NCBI RefSeq assembly: GCF_032118995.1
Contig: NC_092661.1
Location: 12,090,494 to 12,154,493 of the forward strand
DNA length: 64,000 nucleotides
Origin: Asterias amurensis
Lineage: Eukaryota > Echinodermata > Asteroidea > Forcipulatida > Asteriidae
Reading direction: 5' to 3'
Position numbers and translations under genes: made by a program. Each line of letters starts with the position of its first letter. The first letter of the stretch is position 1. Below are positions 12,701-25,800 of this stretch, in pieces. A model generated the notes under the pieces. The model ran no database searches. It was not told the DNA's origin and was given only the letters and a program-made list of their open reading frames with translations.

Positions 12701-13173
12701 GGGAAACCTTCTACAGTACAAAGGGACTATATAACTGTGTCTCACTAACCAACCCCCCTAAATAGTGGGGAATTTCCTTTTCATTTCTGAAAATTGCCCG
12801 GAACTGATTGCCCGTTTATTTCCCCTAAAGATTCACTGTTAAAAAACAGTAACATTTTTTATGCTTTTCTTAATGAGAAAAGACGGGACGTAAAATGTGA
12901 CAAGTTAAATACAGTTTTGTCTCAATGCTTTGGTGTTTGTTTCCTCAGGTGCATGCAGATTTCTGAAACTACCCGAAAACGATTGCCGCTTATTTATGCT
13001 TCATTTGTTCAGTGAAAGTGAAATGTGGCAAGTTGAATACAATTTTGTCTTGATTTTTTTTCTAGGTGCATGCCGGTGTTGATGATCTTGGCAAAGGTGG
13101 ACACGAGTTGAGTTTGACTACCGGCAACGCTGGCGGGCGTTTGGCTTGTGGGGTCATTGGAATTGCTAAGTAA
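9724..13173 (+). CDS. SOD1: Cu/Zn superoxide dismutase, cytosolic type
   Basis: Dismutates superoxide to oxygen and hydrogen peroxide. Exons 9724-9792, 11035-11125, 11614-11683, 12175-12292 and 13066-13173 join in frame to 151 residues plus stop (human is 154). All metal ligands are visible: two His in [10 protein letters not shown], His in GSHFNPFG, the bridging His in KVHGAPEDE, His and Asp in RHVGDLGN, and the last Cu ligand His in [11 protein letters not shown]. The disulfide cysteines (GCTSAG, LACGVIG) and the active-site Arg of GGRLACG are kept. No signal peptide is seen, so it should be the cytosolic form and not the extracellular SOD3. The first [15 protein letters not shown], matches the family start. 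The 3' end of intron 4 is tandemly duplicated together with the acceptor (see 12784-13074). Confidence 0.97.
10371..10750 (-). mobile_element. Non-LTR retrotransposon 3' fragment
   Basis: The minus strand encodes the conserved end of LINE reverse-transcriptase proteins ([20 protein letters not shown], then [12 protein letters not shown]), followed by a short 3' UTR and an ATT-type microsatellite tail. It is a 5'-truncated copy in SOD1 intron 1. Confidence 0.78.
12365..12600 (+). repeat. Diverged tandem duplication in SOD1 intron 4
   Basis: GCCACAAAATACCACA occurs at about 12369 and 12478, and AGCCTGGAAGGTATGG at about 12410 and 12569, in the same order. Confidence 0.65.
12784..13074 (+). repeat. 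Tandem duplication across the SOD1 intron 4 / exon 5 border
   Basis: Block 12784-12958 and block 12959-13074 share TTCTGAAA, the GACAAGTTAAATACA/GGCAAGTTGAATACA stretch, a pyrimidine tract, AG and GTGCATGC. The first copy carries a complete but presumably unused acceptor (AG at 12947-12948). Confidence 0.88.
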
Positions 13174-13827
13174 CTGCAGCGTGGATATCTCTGCCTACCA
13201 CCTAACTTTAAAAATAGAGTATTATTGTAAAGGTGTCACTCCCCGATATAAATATAATTAGAAAGTGAAACTTGTTTTAATAACTAGAGACTGGAATGTG
13301 GCATTAGTGCAAAAAGGTTTTTTTTTTAATCGCCAAGGCCTTGAATGAAAGTGCCACCCTTCATGGCGTTGTTTTACATGTACACAAATGACTAAAGTAT
13401 GATCACACTGCCGTTATGTAAAAAACTAATACAAGCCCCCAACAGATGCAACTCGTTTAAACCTTGCACTGACGCACTCACGTTTTTTTTCCCAAGGTTC
13501 TGTAAAAAACAATTCTACGAGACTGAAATTAATTAGATAGCGGTTAAATCTTTTAGTTTTGAATTATGTAATAATCAAAATAAGGGATCACCATGTAGGT
13601 GATTAAATCAGTTCGTTAAATTTGGTTTAAAAAAATGTTTTGTAAGGCATCATGGGGTCCATTTATAGACCACAAGGATTTGTTTACATTTTCATAAATT
13701 TTTCACCCCCCTTGGTACCTGCTTAAGAAGGTTTTTATTTGCTAAGCACTTATTCCATTTGTGTTATCATCCAGTGTCCTTCAAGCGGGAAGTTGCTATA
13801 AAATTATAGTCGGGTACATCTCCTTAA

Positions 13828-13989
13828 AGGCCCGGTCACACAGGCCCCGAGAACGAAAACGAGAACGATAAAAATGCACGCCCTCGATTGGTTGAATCGT
13901 TCCATGCAGAATACGCCCACGCTTATCCAACCAATCGAGGGTGTGCATCAGTTTTCACTCTTGTTATCCGGGCCTGTGTGACCGGGCCT
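13828..13989. repeat. Family 13 inverted-repeat element
   Basis: AGGCCCGGTCACACAGGCCC and GGGCCTGTGTGACCGGGCCT ends, inner CCTCGATTGGTTG/CAACCAATCGAGG arms, in the SOD1 3' flank. Confidence 0.88.
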
Positions 13990-14433
13990 GAACTATCCCA
14001 TTTGGGGGGTATACTTATACCCTCATTTGAAAATTTCTCAAAAGTCGCCATAACGCACACAATTTATGTCAGCTAAACTTTTGACAGGAAACAAGACTAG
14101 GAAGTCACGCAACCTGTATTAAATCACTTGCATGTACATGTCTTCATTATTGTGAAAAAAAGTTTGCTTGATCATGGGCTGAAATTTACAAAGTAAAACT
14201 TTGATGTAGTCTTTCGAAAGTCTTTTTTTGTTATGATCATAAATGATAACTTTTGAGGTTCACTGTAATTTTTCTTTTAGTCTTGAATTGCATAAGTACT
14301 GGTTAGAGAAATTTGAAGAGAGGTTATCAAATTGAGAACATTTTTATAAAAGTGAAGTTTGTTTTGGCCAGTCTAAAAACCATCCAAGTTTATATTGTTT
14401 GTAACACTTTGTGAAGAATTGTTAGTAAATTGT

Positions 14434-14439
14434 AATAAA
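14434..14439 (+). terminator. Candidate SOD1 polyadenylation signal
   Basis: AATAAA followed by an A-rich stretch, 1.26 kb after the SOD1 stop. It is the clearest plus-strand signal before the convergent SCAF gene. Assignment is inferred. Confidence 0.35.
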
Positions 14440-15794
14440 AAAAACAACAATCAGGTGGTGAAACAAGTTCAGTGCTTCTTACAATTCATTATTTTTGTTT
14501 TGTGTGTCGTGTCAGGTCAGTAGTGACACTATATTGACAAGAAAAAAAATTATTTCCTCAAATACAGATAGAACTGAGGTATTCAACAACTCATTTCAAC
14601 ACAATTTCCACTGGTTGGTTTTAGGCACTTCTTGAAAACAAGATGATAAATTTTAACAAAGTGTTCCTTAGCGACTGTAAACTAATCCGAGGTTTTCAGA
14701 CCTGTTGCATTGATCAAGGTCATCCATCTGCCATCTTGGATAAACAATGAAAAAAAGTTGCACAGGATGGGCCAATGAGCAATCTTCACAGACTTTTGGG
14801 CTTCAAAGCCGGGCATTCACAGATTGCATTGCACAAGTTCTTTTCAGAAAAAAAGAAGGAATATTATTGATTTTATGGATCGTAGAAGAGGAGGCTAGGT
14901 CGTTTGTACAGTATTTGGAGTGTTGTACGACTCAAGTCGCGTCCTTTATGACTCTGACTCGAGTCAAAAGGGACGGGGACTTGGACCTTTAAGACTTGGA
15001 CAAAAAAACTTTTTTTTTGGGGGGGGGGGGGGGACTAGGACTCGAGCTGAACATCGAGGACCTGGGACTAAAAAAGACACAGAGACTACCCTTTCTCTTC
15101 ATTTCATTGCCAACTCTTCCCTGAGGATGCAAGGAAGTAGAGGGCAAGTCAGAGGAGGGGGGGGGGGGGGGGGGGGTCAAGGAAAAAGTTGTCTCCTTGA
15201 GAGAAATGCACACACTTGAAACTCACCTGCAGTTCATCTCCACTGGAAAATATTTATACATGTCAACTTGACTGTTTCTACCTACAACATTTTAAGAAAA
15301 TCACAAGCATACATTAAGGCCATATACAAGCATGTACTGTTTAATACACCGTATTCAAAGATGAAACGCCACCCCCTTGTTTTGATTTTTGGACGGGAAC
15401 AAGCAAAATTACTAGACTTCATTTGCAGGGCTGAAGAGCCGTTTGCTAGATTCTGCCACTCATAAGTTTTTCAGATGGAAATATTGTTCAGCATTGATAC
15501 CATTGTAGACTCTGCAATAAGTGAGCTTTCCAATTACTTTGTCCGTTAATGACAGATTCTTTCTTTTGATGAGGGCAACGGAAAATCCCTTTATGATAAA
15601 AATGTTCTAGTTAGAATCTATACATTTTTAAAATAACAAACTATGGCGAGATCAAAACTTTTCTTCTACACAACAACCCCCCCCCCAAAAAAAAAAACCC
15701 CCAAAACAAACAAAAGGTGTTCAGTCCTATTTGATATTTGGTGCTTCCTTCTGTACAAGAAAAAGAAAAAAAAAAACTAAAATTTAATCTGGCT

Positions 15795-15800
15795 TTTATT
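15795..15800 (-). terminator. Candidate distal SCAF polyadenylation signal
   Basis: AATAAA on the minus strand, 4.0 kb past the SCAF stop; another lies at 17727-17732. Either would give a long 3' UTR containing the TTAA element at 18427-18810. No nearer canonical signal was noticed. Confidence 0.2.
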
Positions 15801-18426
15801 TTTTTGCAATTGTTTTAAATTTGGTGGTGAAAAGAATCTTGCTGTTGCAAAGGAAATAATAGATTAAATGTTTCATGCAACTTCTTATGGCGTATTGTAC
15901 TTTGTACTAAAACAGAAAATGAAGAAAAGATCTCCCAACTGGTGAAACACTTCAACTTCAACCGGTGTTTGGCGTTCATCTTTGAATACAGCAACACAGT
16001 GGAAATACAGGGTTCATTAATACAATAATTACCAACCACCACACCATATCTGGCAAAACTCAAAAACACAATTTCATGGTTCATGGTAATGGTAAAAAAT
16101 TAAAATAATACGATTTCATGTACAAAATCTCCGCCACTACAGAGAGATGACAGGTGGCTGCAGTGAAAAACACAAATATCTATCCAATTCAAACATTATG
16201 TGGCGAGTTGGTCCGCTTCAGAAGATCAATGTTCCTCCAGCTGAGCGTTCATTCTCAAACAAACTTCCTCCAAAGTCAAAGCATTTACATCTCTTTCAAA
16301 GTGCCTTAATCTTGTAATTTTTAAACAACACATAGTGCCAAAAACCGAGTAAACCATTTGAAGTACATCCACTACCGCGTGCCGACTGCTTGAAGAATCA
16401 GTTGAACGATCAGGGTTTACTTAATAACGCTAAAAATGGATGTGTTTCACTGTAACCAAATAACATTGCAATGTTAAACTATCAAAGACATGGTAATGCA
16501 ACAGGGAAATACTCTAGGCATGTTTTATAATGAACACAACTCAAATCATGGCATTATTTGCTACTAAGACACACATGCAACTCTTTTAAAATGTATACAG
16601 AAAGACAATATACAATCGATCGCCTTTACATAATAATGTTGAACTTTGTTTTATCGCTTTGGATATTTCTTCATTTTTTGAGGGGGCGGTGCTCGCCAAG
16701 TCGTACATTCCTTTGGGTTTTTATATTTCCAGCAGCCTTTACCAAGTCTTGTGGTAATTTAACACAGCATGCAACCAACAAAATTCATACTTCCTTGCAG
16801 ACAAAGGCTCTCAATTTGAGATAACCTTTTGCAGGTAGCCACGTTTGACGATTGTCCAACAAAACCTCAATTTGAGGAGGCGTGTTCCGCATGGTGCCCT
16901 TTTAAGCCCTCTTTCTTGTGTTGTTCCGCAGGATAGTATCTTGTGTCCTTGCGAGTTGATCCACTGGGACGCGATCTTGTTCCGACGAGCGACGCCATCT
17001 TTTGTTGCCTCCTCTTGGGTCTCAATTTGAGACATTGTTAATATATACAAACCTTACCTTTAAAGTATCTACGTATTTGTAAATTCTAACAAATAATATT
17101 TTACAAGGTTCCCATTTCTCCAATCTCAAAAAAAAGTTTTGACAAAAGTCAAATTAATTAAATCCCATAAACAATTAATTCCCTTTCATAATAATCCCAG
17201 GTTGTTTGTTTTCTCTGTTGAAAACAGGCCTTTGTAAGCACACTACAAAATATAACGATGATTGAAAATCAAAGCAATTCAGGATTTTGACCAAACACAC
17301 AGAATACGATTTTCTTTTTCTCTCATGGTCAACAATCAATTTTGAAATCTCTGGATTGTCACAAAATTTCTGAACATGTCAAGTGGGTGTTTGGGACTTC
17401 TAAAACTAGCTAGCAATGCATCATGTAAAGTGTAAAAAAAGAAGACTAATTTCCTGTGAAATTTTGCTTCCAATTTCTTAAACCTTTGAAGAATATTTCA
17501 TGAGAAAGGAGCAGAAGAACCTTGTATCTGAATAAAAAGTAGTAATTACAACTGTGAAGAAATGAGCTCAACAAAATTGATTCTAACAAATTATCTCAAA
17601 CTAACTTACATGAACAGTTCTTCGTAACTTTCCAATTCCTTACTTTTTTTGTGTGTATTTACAACTTACAATATCCAATCACCCCAATTTCCAAAATACC
17701 ACCACTAAAAAAGAATTAATGTACATTTTATTTAAATAGTTAAACTTCAAATGGATGAAGCAATTTGACTGAACTCAATTCTCCAGTAAATTACTGTTGG
17801 TAAAACAAAACAAGGAAACCCCACTGAAAGATACAAGTCACATCAGCATCACATTTCAAAGATTCACTTATATGCAAAAAATAATTGCATAACAAAACTC
17901 AGCAGCCAACAATTTGCATATCAATCCATCTCAAAAACAAAATCATATTGGGTTGAGCTCAAAAACAAAATCATATTGGGTTGTTTATCAATTTCGTATT
18001 TAAATTCATTCTTTTGCCGCGGTTAAATTTTCAGCTTAGCAAGGTCTTTGAAATTGTCCCCAGCTGTGACTTGAACCTTGCACCACCATACCTAACAGTT
18101 ATCCCGTTGGTTAATACTACACAAGTTCCACTTTAACAGCATTGTACATATCAAGACACCTTCTATATTTATATAAAAAATTGCCTCTGACCATTTTAAT
18201 GCATTCACAGGTACCTGCATATTTCAATGTGTTGGGACTAATTGACTTTATAACAGTAGAAGCAGCTCCAGAGAGAAATGACGATTTCAGTCTAGTCTCT
18301 GAAATCCCCGCCAGTAATTTAGATGAACATTGTACATGTAATACACAGAATCCAAACCTAACATCAGAAGCCTATGCCATTTAAAAAAACCAACGCTAAT
18401 TGCATTCTCTGTATTTTGAAACACCC

Positions 18427-18810
18427 TTTAAAACCAGTGGACACTATTGGTAAATGTCAAAGACCAGTCTTCTCACTTGCTGTATCTCAACATATGCATA
18501 AAATAACAAACCTGTGAAAATTTGAGCTCGATTGGTCGTCGGAGTCGCGAGATAACTATGAGAGAAAAACTCTTGTCACACAAAGTGGTGTGCTTTCAGA
18601 TGCTTGATTTCAAGGCCTCAAATTCTAAACTTGAGGTCTCAAAATCAAATTTGTGGAACATTACTTCTTTCTCAAAAACTACTCCCCTTCAGAGGGAGCC
18701 CTTTCTCACAATTTTTTATACCACCAACCTCTCCCCAATACTCCTAACCAAGTAAGGTTTATGCTAATAATTATTTTGAGTATATTACCAATAGTGTCCA
18801 CTGCCTTTAA
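18427..18810 (-). repeat. TTAA element, family 1
   Basis: TTTAAAACCAGTGGACAC to GTCCACTGCCTTTAA, full length, in the presumed 3' UTR of SCAF. Confidence 0.88.
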
Positions 18811-19845
18811 TTATTAAGTAGCATTTTTGAACGATTAATCAAGCATGATTAAAATCAGAGAACAACTTGGGTATTCTTTTAGATTACTCTTTTAGATTTT
18901 CCAAAATGCGACAGAAACTTTGGCCACTTATAGTCAAACGTTTTTCTGTAACCGGAGTTTTTAAAATGCTCAACCCTCCCAATGTAACATTTTCAAGCAA
19001 GGTGACCATCCGTATGAAACCATTCAACTGTATATGATTGAAAACATGAGCACAAAACTGCACAGAGCTATGCTTCATATTGCAGGCTGGCACAGTTTAT
19101 ATATCATTCAAAAACAGTAGATGACATTGAATGGTAACACAGTAGGAGGGTCATGAACATTTAGGTACTTTGACAGATTCATGATTAAATAGCACAGGGC
19201 CAGACATACCACCATATAGAGTTGAACATCTTTTGTAAACCATTATCAATTTGAGTGTATTTGGGTCTGAGTTTAACTTAGTGCAGCTTCATACAGAATT
19301 TGTACCACAACAAAACTGCACAGAGTGTTACAAAATGTTCTTCCATAACCTTGGGTTTGCCAAAAAATAACCGTGTTTCTGAAATGGAGATAGTTTAATG
19401 TCGGCCAAATTTGCGTGTGAAACCAGACACCCTGAGTATGGAATTGCTTCTTCTGTTGTAGGCTGCGTAAGTCTTGCCCATATTCAAACAATTCGGAACC
19501 GTGTAGTTTCCAACACTCATGGAATATGTGCAATACTTACACCGTCTTTTGTCCCAATTACATTCGAAGAAAATGAAATCAAAATAAAACTTGACAGATA
19601 ACAAAAACAGAGTTTACTAAAAATAGTTTGTACATCTTAAAAGAATATCTTTCGAATAATTAAGTATAGCACTTGATAAAAGGCAACAAACCAAAGTCAA
19701 CCATAGTGTGAAAATTTAGGGTAAGAAATGGAAAGCAATTTTGCTGAACTTCAGTTGTTCATGATCCGCAGAAGGGAAAAACCATGCAATATGTCTGAAA
19801 GGTTTCTAAAAAACATGGCTAGTCTGTTGGTTTCCTTTTAAGATT

Positions 19846-22800
19846 CTATTCAACAGTCTCTACAGCCTGTTCAGGAATATCTGTTGGTGTCTCAGCTTCA
19901 TTTGCAATCAGTTCACAGTCATTACCACCACTTGCAACTGCCGTGTCTTCTTTCATCTTGATGTCACTAACAGAATTCTCCATTGGTGGTACTGAATTGG
20001 TCTGATTCAAGTTCACTTTGTCATTTGAATCGAAAAGGTCAAAGGTTTTCACACTAGCTGGGCTCAAGGGATCGCCCTGGATAGCCTTCATTGGAGGCTC
20101 AACGTTTGGTTGAGGCTCCTGATTTTCATCAGGCTTCGGGTTTTGATCTGCTGCTGGAATATCATTGTAAAGTCCTCCAGCGGAAGCTGCTTGGGGTTTG
20201 TCAACACTGCTTGGCACAAATGCCTCTGCGAGAGGATTTAGTTTCTGCGGAACTGGGACGGTTGCTTGAGCAGCAGGTTCTTGTTCAGTATGAGGAGCCA
20301 TTGATGGTGGACCCTGTGCCGGGGGCGACTTGAGAGGAGGGCCATTCTGAGTGGAAACTTGAGGTGTACTTCCAGATTCTAGCGTTTGTTCCTCGGATGG
20401 AATTACAATTGGCTCTGAGGGCTCGTTTGCTTCTACGTTTTTGGGCTGATCAGCAACAGTTGCTAACTCTGCCTTTTGTTCAGACTTTGGTTGATCCTTC
20501 GGTGACGTAGTTTCAGGTTCCTTGTTGTCACTGCTCTGTGGCTTAACACCATCTGGCTTCACACCGTCACGCGGTTTGTCATCACGACGGTCTCTACGAT
20601 CCCTCTCTCTATCGCGGTCTCTGTCGCGATCTCTTCTATCACGATCACGATCACGATCTCTGTCCCGATCACGATTCCTATCACGATTATCACGATCGCG
20701 ATCTCTATCCCGATCTCTGTCACGTCCCCTGCCAAACTCCCTCTCACGGTCACGGTCTTTCAAGTTTCGATCGATGTCTCGTCCCCGATCCAGATCTTGC
20801 CGAAATTTATCTCTGTCTTGGTCTCTGTCACCTGGGCGCTTCCACTCCCTGTCAAAGTCAGGCCGCCGCATTTCCCTCTCATCATGTCTTTGGAAGTTTC
20901 TCTCATCAAGGTCTCGACCCCAGTCTGGACCTCGTGGGCCGCTTGGTGGCATTCTCCAATCTTGGTCGCGCATACCAATACCACCTCGTTCTCGATCGTC
21001 ACGGTCTTGCCAGCCTCTTTCTGGCCATTTTCTCTCTCTCATATCAATGTCTCGTTCACTGAATTCCTGGTCGACCTTTCCCATTAATGGTTCTGGAGCA
21101 GCTCTGCGTTCAGGTATCAATCTCTCTCGTTCAGGTATTGGTCTCTCTCGTTCAGGTATCAGTCTCTCTCTCTCAGGGCCAGGTACAGGAGGCCCCCATC
21201 TGCTACGTCCGCCACGCTCAGGAGGTGTTTCTGGATTGCGCTCCCCATCAGCCCGTCCTCCTTCAATCTGAGGGCCTCCGCGCATGCCCTGCGGAAAAGC
21301 ATCACGACCTTCTCCTTCTTGCTGTGCAGCTGGATTTGCTCTTGCTGGGTGTAACCGGCTGTTGGGTGGAAGTCCTGATGGTGGCAGCATTGATCCGCGT
21401 GGTGGCATACCTCCTGGGGGAGCCATGCTTCCCTGAGGCAGCATGCCACCAGGAGGCGGCATACCACCACCAGGTGGTGGCATACCACCAGGAGGAGGAA
21501 GCATACCTCCTGGTCTTGGCATCCCTCCTGCTGTTTGAATTCCTTGGGGTGGCATCATTCCCCGCACAGATCCACCCATCATGCCGGGATGTAGCTGTCT
21601 CATACCCATCACCTGAATCTGCGGACCTCCTGGCTGCATACCCTGGTTTGGAATGCGGATCATCTGGCCTGGCATTGCGAACTGCTGACCTGGCCCTGGT
21701 AGTCTCATCCTGAACCCTGGAGCAACTGCTCTTTGAATCAGCGGCTGCCCTTGCATGCCTATGATGGGCCTCATTAAGCGCATTCCTTGTAAATGAAACC
21801 TGTTACCCTCTGAAATCAAAAGTTCTTGGGACACCGGTGGACGTAAGCCCATCTTCTCTTGATCCATCTGAACAGCAAGACTACCTTCACGATGGTTGGC
21901 CCCTGAGGGCTGGCCTTCATGGGGTTGACCTTTTTCTTCCCTCATATCAACATCATTCTTTCCAGGTAAGCCTGGTGTAGAAGCCTTTTGCCCAGCAGGT
22001 TCTTTAAACTTTCCAAGTATAGACGTGGGAGGCTTTGGCACAACGAATAGACCTTGTGGAGGTCCCATCTCCCCCTTGTCACTGCCTCCAGTACTGGATG
22101 GACGACTCTCATCTGACTTAACAGTTTTGCTGTGATCTGGAATGCTGCTTTCTTGCTGAGAGACAATAATTGCTCCTGGTTGTCTTAACATTGATGGCGG
22201 CCTCATTCCCATTCGGATTTCTTGATTAAAAGCAGGAGGTAGTGCACCATGTTGGCCTGGATGGATACCCATGAGACTTGTTGGCGTGCCCCCTGGAACG
22301 ACTCCACGTGGCAAGGCAGCTAATGAAAACATGCCTGGTCGAGGCACTCCGGTGTGACCTGCCAGCGCAGCCTGGTGCTGCATGGCCATCAGCTGCGCCT
22401 GGATGTCCATCCCTTTGGAACCGATTGGATCACCGCCGAGCCCCGGGATCTTGAAATCTGTTTTCTCAAAACCAGCAATGGCTGGTTTGCTTGCAACTGG
22501 AGGCTGGCTGGCCGAGGTGATGACTTTCATGCTATTGCTCACTTGGAGACTAGGCTGGCTTGTAGGTGGGGGAACACCTCTTGGTATCATCAAAGGTGGT
22601 GGGACACCAGACGGGGGTACTGCCCCACCAGCGGGCGAGTTCACCGAGGTGGGTGGCATTTGAAAACCATGGGGGAATCGAAATCCTGGCGGGGGCATCT
22701 GGGGGCTGAATCCCATGAAGGGAGGGAACACCCCGCCCGGCATTACTGGCATGCGGACCATCTCAGGTGCGGCCCCTGGGACATGGGCCTGAGGCTGACT

Positions 22801-25800
22801 TGCTGTCGGAGGTTGAACAGGGCCTGGTATTCTCGTCCCAACCGGCATCGCTTGTAACGTGTTGGGTACAGCATGGCCGACGGTTGGTATTGGCTGTCCC
22901 GTGTTGGGTCCAACGAGACTCAGGCCGGGAATGACAGAACCTACTGGTGGAGGTTGCACTTCAGCTGCAGCAGCAGCGACCAGCTGAGAGATTTGTGAGG
23001 GATTAGCTTCTTTCTCAGCTTGGGCAGCTTTTTCAGCTTCCTTTGCAGCCAACTCTGAAAGTAAAAAAAAAAGTTGGGCCTAATTAAAAAAAAATACACC
23101 AATCACCATTAAGATATTACAACAAATTCAACACAGACAATCGAGTTACTTATTAAATGAATGGCACATAAAGAAATGACTTACCTTGTTTCAAATCAGG
23201 AGGTAGTGTGTCCTGATCTATGAGGGCTCCTGCAGCAAGCTCTTCAAGGTCCAACTCCGAAGACAGTTTCTCCCAGGGTAGGTATGTCACGCCTTTCTCA
23301 ACCTCCCAGAATTCTGAGAACTTCTTGTTTTCGGTCATCCCTCGCCCAGGAGCCCATGCAATCTGACAACGAAAAAGTAGGTTGATACAGTCTCAATCTT
23401 CATCATGATTCTTAAAGACTTTTTAAACTAAGCAGGTTTTTTTGCCATAGTGTTTCTGGGCCAAATAAGCGTAAACTTCAGCTGATAGGCAAGAACAAGA
23501 AAACAATCAATGTAGGTAGAGGACTGGAGCAGGGACAAAAAAACAACACTTGATAACAAATAACAAAAAAATCATGCTATGGGCTTTGGAGGAAGTTGCA
23601 GAATTGTGTCCAAGCTATTGGTCAACAAGAGTTTCTGACAAACCAACGCTAGTAAACAAACATCTGAATCGATTGCTCTTCAGTGCTCAAACCAGTACAC
23701 TCTTTACGATACGAACACAGGTCTTTTTAAGTGCATTCATTGCACACCCTACATGACCAACGGCTTTACGTTGCTTAAGGACACAAGTGTCACACCGGGA
23801 CTCGAACTCACACTCTGCTGAACAGAAACATCAGAGCTTGAGTCTGGTGCCCTTATCTGCTCGGTCGCAACACCACAGCCTTGCTACCATGGGCAGCGCG
23901 TCGTATCGATACCTCTCGTCACTAACCCCTGGGAGGGGTGTACTGGGAAACAACGCTGATTGGCTCAGGAAATTGGTTATGCCTTAGATGTCAAGTGCGT
24001 GCGCGCGTACTTTTTAAAGATATTTGCATATTGATCATGCCTGCGTTTTTTATGACACAAACACGTTTATAAAAACAAAAAACATTTGTTAAGACGAAAG
24101 ACATACGTGCGCACATAAAGATTGAGTATGTATGCTCATTCATGGCTCATTTAAATGTGCTAGCATAAAGCACATTTAAATTTGCCAATTCCAGGGGTTA
24201 TGATCGAGCAAGGCATGCTGGGGAAAAAATGGCGCGGTGAAATCGATCACCCCTGGGAACGAGGTTGGCAACACCATAACATGAATGAGATGGCTTACCT
24301 TGGCAGTACTTCCAAACATCTTTGCCCTCTTGAGCTTTTCCAATGCTTTGTAAGCGTCTAATCTGTTCTCCATGCACACGTAGGCACATCCTCTTGGTGG
24401 CACCAACTGTATAGGAACAAATAAGTCTTCATCATTATTTCTACATCCAACAGTTTTTTTGTGATTAATTTATTTCACTGATGCTTAACACTGAATTGTA
24501 TTCCTTTTTCACATAACTATCATTTTAACTCAATCTCTCGTATGTCCTATTTACTGCTGAATCGTTACCAAGTACAAATATTCCTTACTACTAAATATTA
24601 TAGGCCTAACTCTTATTTCAACATTGTCAGAATTTTAACAAATCTGATAGTTATGTTTCTTTGGCTCAGTACTTTGAGGTCATCAACATTGATGCCATTT
24701 TACATCTCTGCAACTAAATGTTTCTTTTTGTTGACAATTACTTTGACGCCACTCTTGATAAATAAGCTCCATTTACAAGCAGCTAAAAAAAACAAACACC
24801 CAAAACCCCCAATTTTATTAGACCGACGCAAAATGCACCAAAGACTTTATAAATAGTCCTGAGAAGACAATTTGAAACCAATAATTTAGCAGTCTGGATC
24901 TACAGTAAAATTTGAAAATTGCACATGAAACGACCTCAAGAATACGGAATGAACATACAGGTAGTAAGCAAAATGCAAAATGATGGCAAAGAACATGAAT
25001 GTATTCACTATCACAAATACAGCCAGCACTAAATGTTGGTTCATACAATACAGGGAATAAGAAACATTAAAACAATGAAATAAAGGTGACCAACAATGCT
25101 GGTTAGAGATCACAATATTAAATGCATTTGATTAAAAAGCGCAGCAGTGTCATCCCCTGCAAAAAAAAAAGAAAAAACAGAAATGCACTGTGGAAGTGAG
25201 ATGACACTGCCACCATCAACAAAATATCATGCTTACAAAATTTGGCAAGGTAATATAAATATAAGTACAACCATGAGAAAAAAAACCAGGAAATGAGATT
25301 TAAAGTAGTACTCATTGCAGAAATAATCATCTGCAGGCCTGGAGTTTCATCTTTGAGAGGGCAAGGCTATTTTAATCTTGCAAACGGCACTTCCAGAGGA
25401 AAATGTTATTGCATGACTATTACTAACCCACAGCCATTGCAAAGTTTGACAGTTTCCTCATAGAGGTGCGCCCCTTACCAGAGCAAAACTGCTTTGCCCC
25501 TTCAAGAGTGATGTTCAAGGCCTGTAAAGTCTATGTAAAACTTTTGAGGGGGGCACAAAGGCCAAGACCAGGACAACAGAGGCAATGTCTTAGCTGTGTA
25601 ATTCCAGGCCTGCACCTGAATTCAGATATTGTTAGTGTCTAAAGTTTTTGTCACAGCAAGACAAAACATTGATAATATTATTACTAATAATAAATATTTT
25701 AATAATAAAACCACATCTATGGTGCGCATTTTACTATAAAATGTTATAAAGCGCATTTACAAAAATTTACAACATCATACAAAATCAGCTCAATCAAGGA

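Larger units (their letters stand above)
13174..19845. other. SOD1-SCAF convergent interval
   Basis: Contains both 3' UTRs, an inverted-repeat element (13828-13989), G-runs near 15019-15033 and 15159-15176, and a TTAA element (18427-18810). There is a 28-base direct repeat at 17929-17982 and three copies of CTCAATTTGAG between 16809 and 17031. No coding exon was recognised. Confidence 0.45.

Noticed and set aside
16811..17050. 79-codon minus-strand frame as a possible gene
   Set aside because: No family recognised, no start context or splice evidence; described only as a palindrome-bracketed segment.
20522..21713. Long plus-strand frames opposite the SCAF last exon
   Set aside because: They are antisense shadows of the Arg/Asp- and Pro/Gly-rich coding repeats; no family match and no exon borders.
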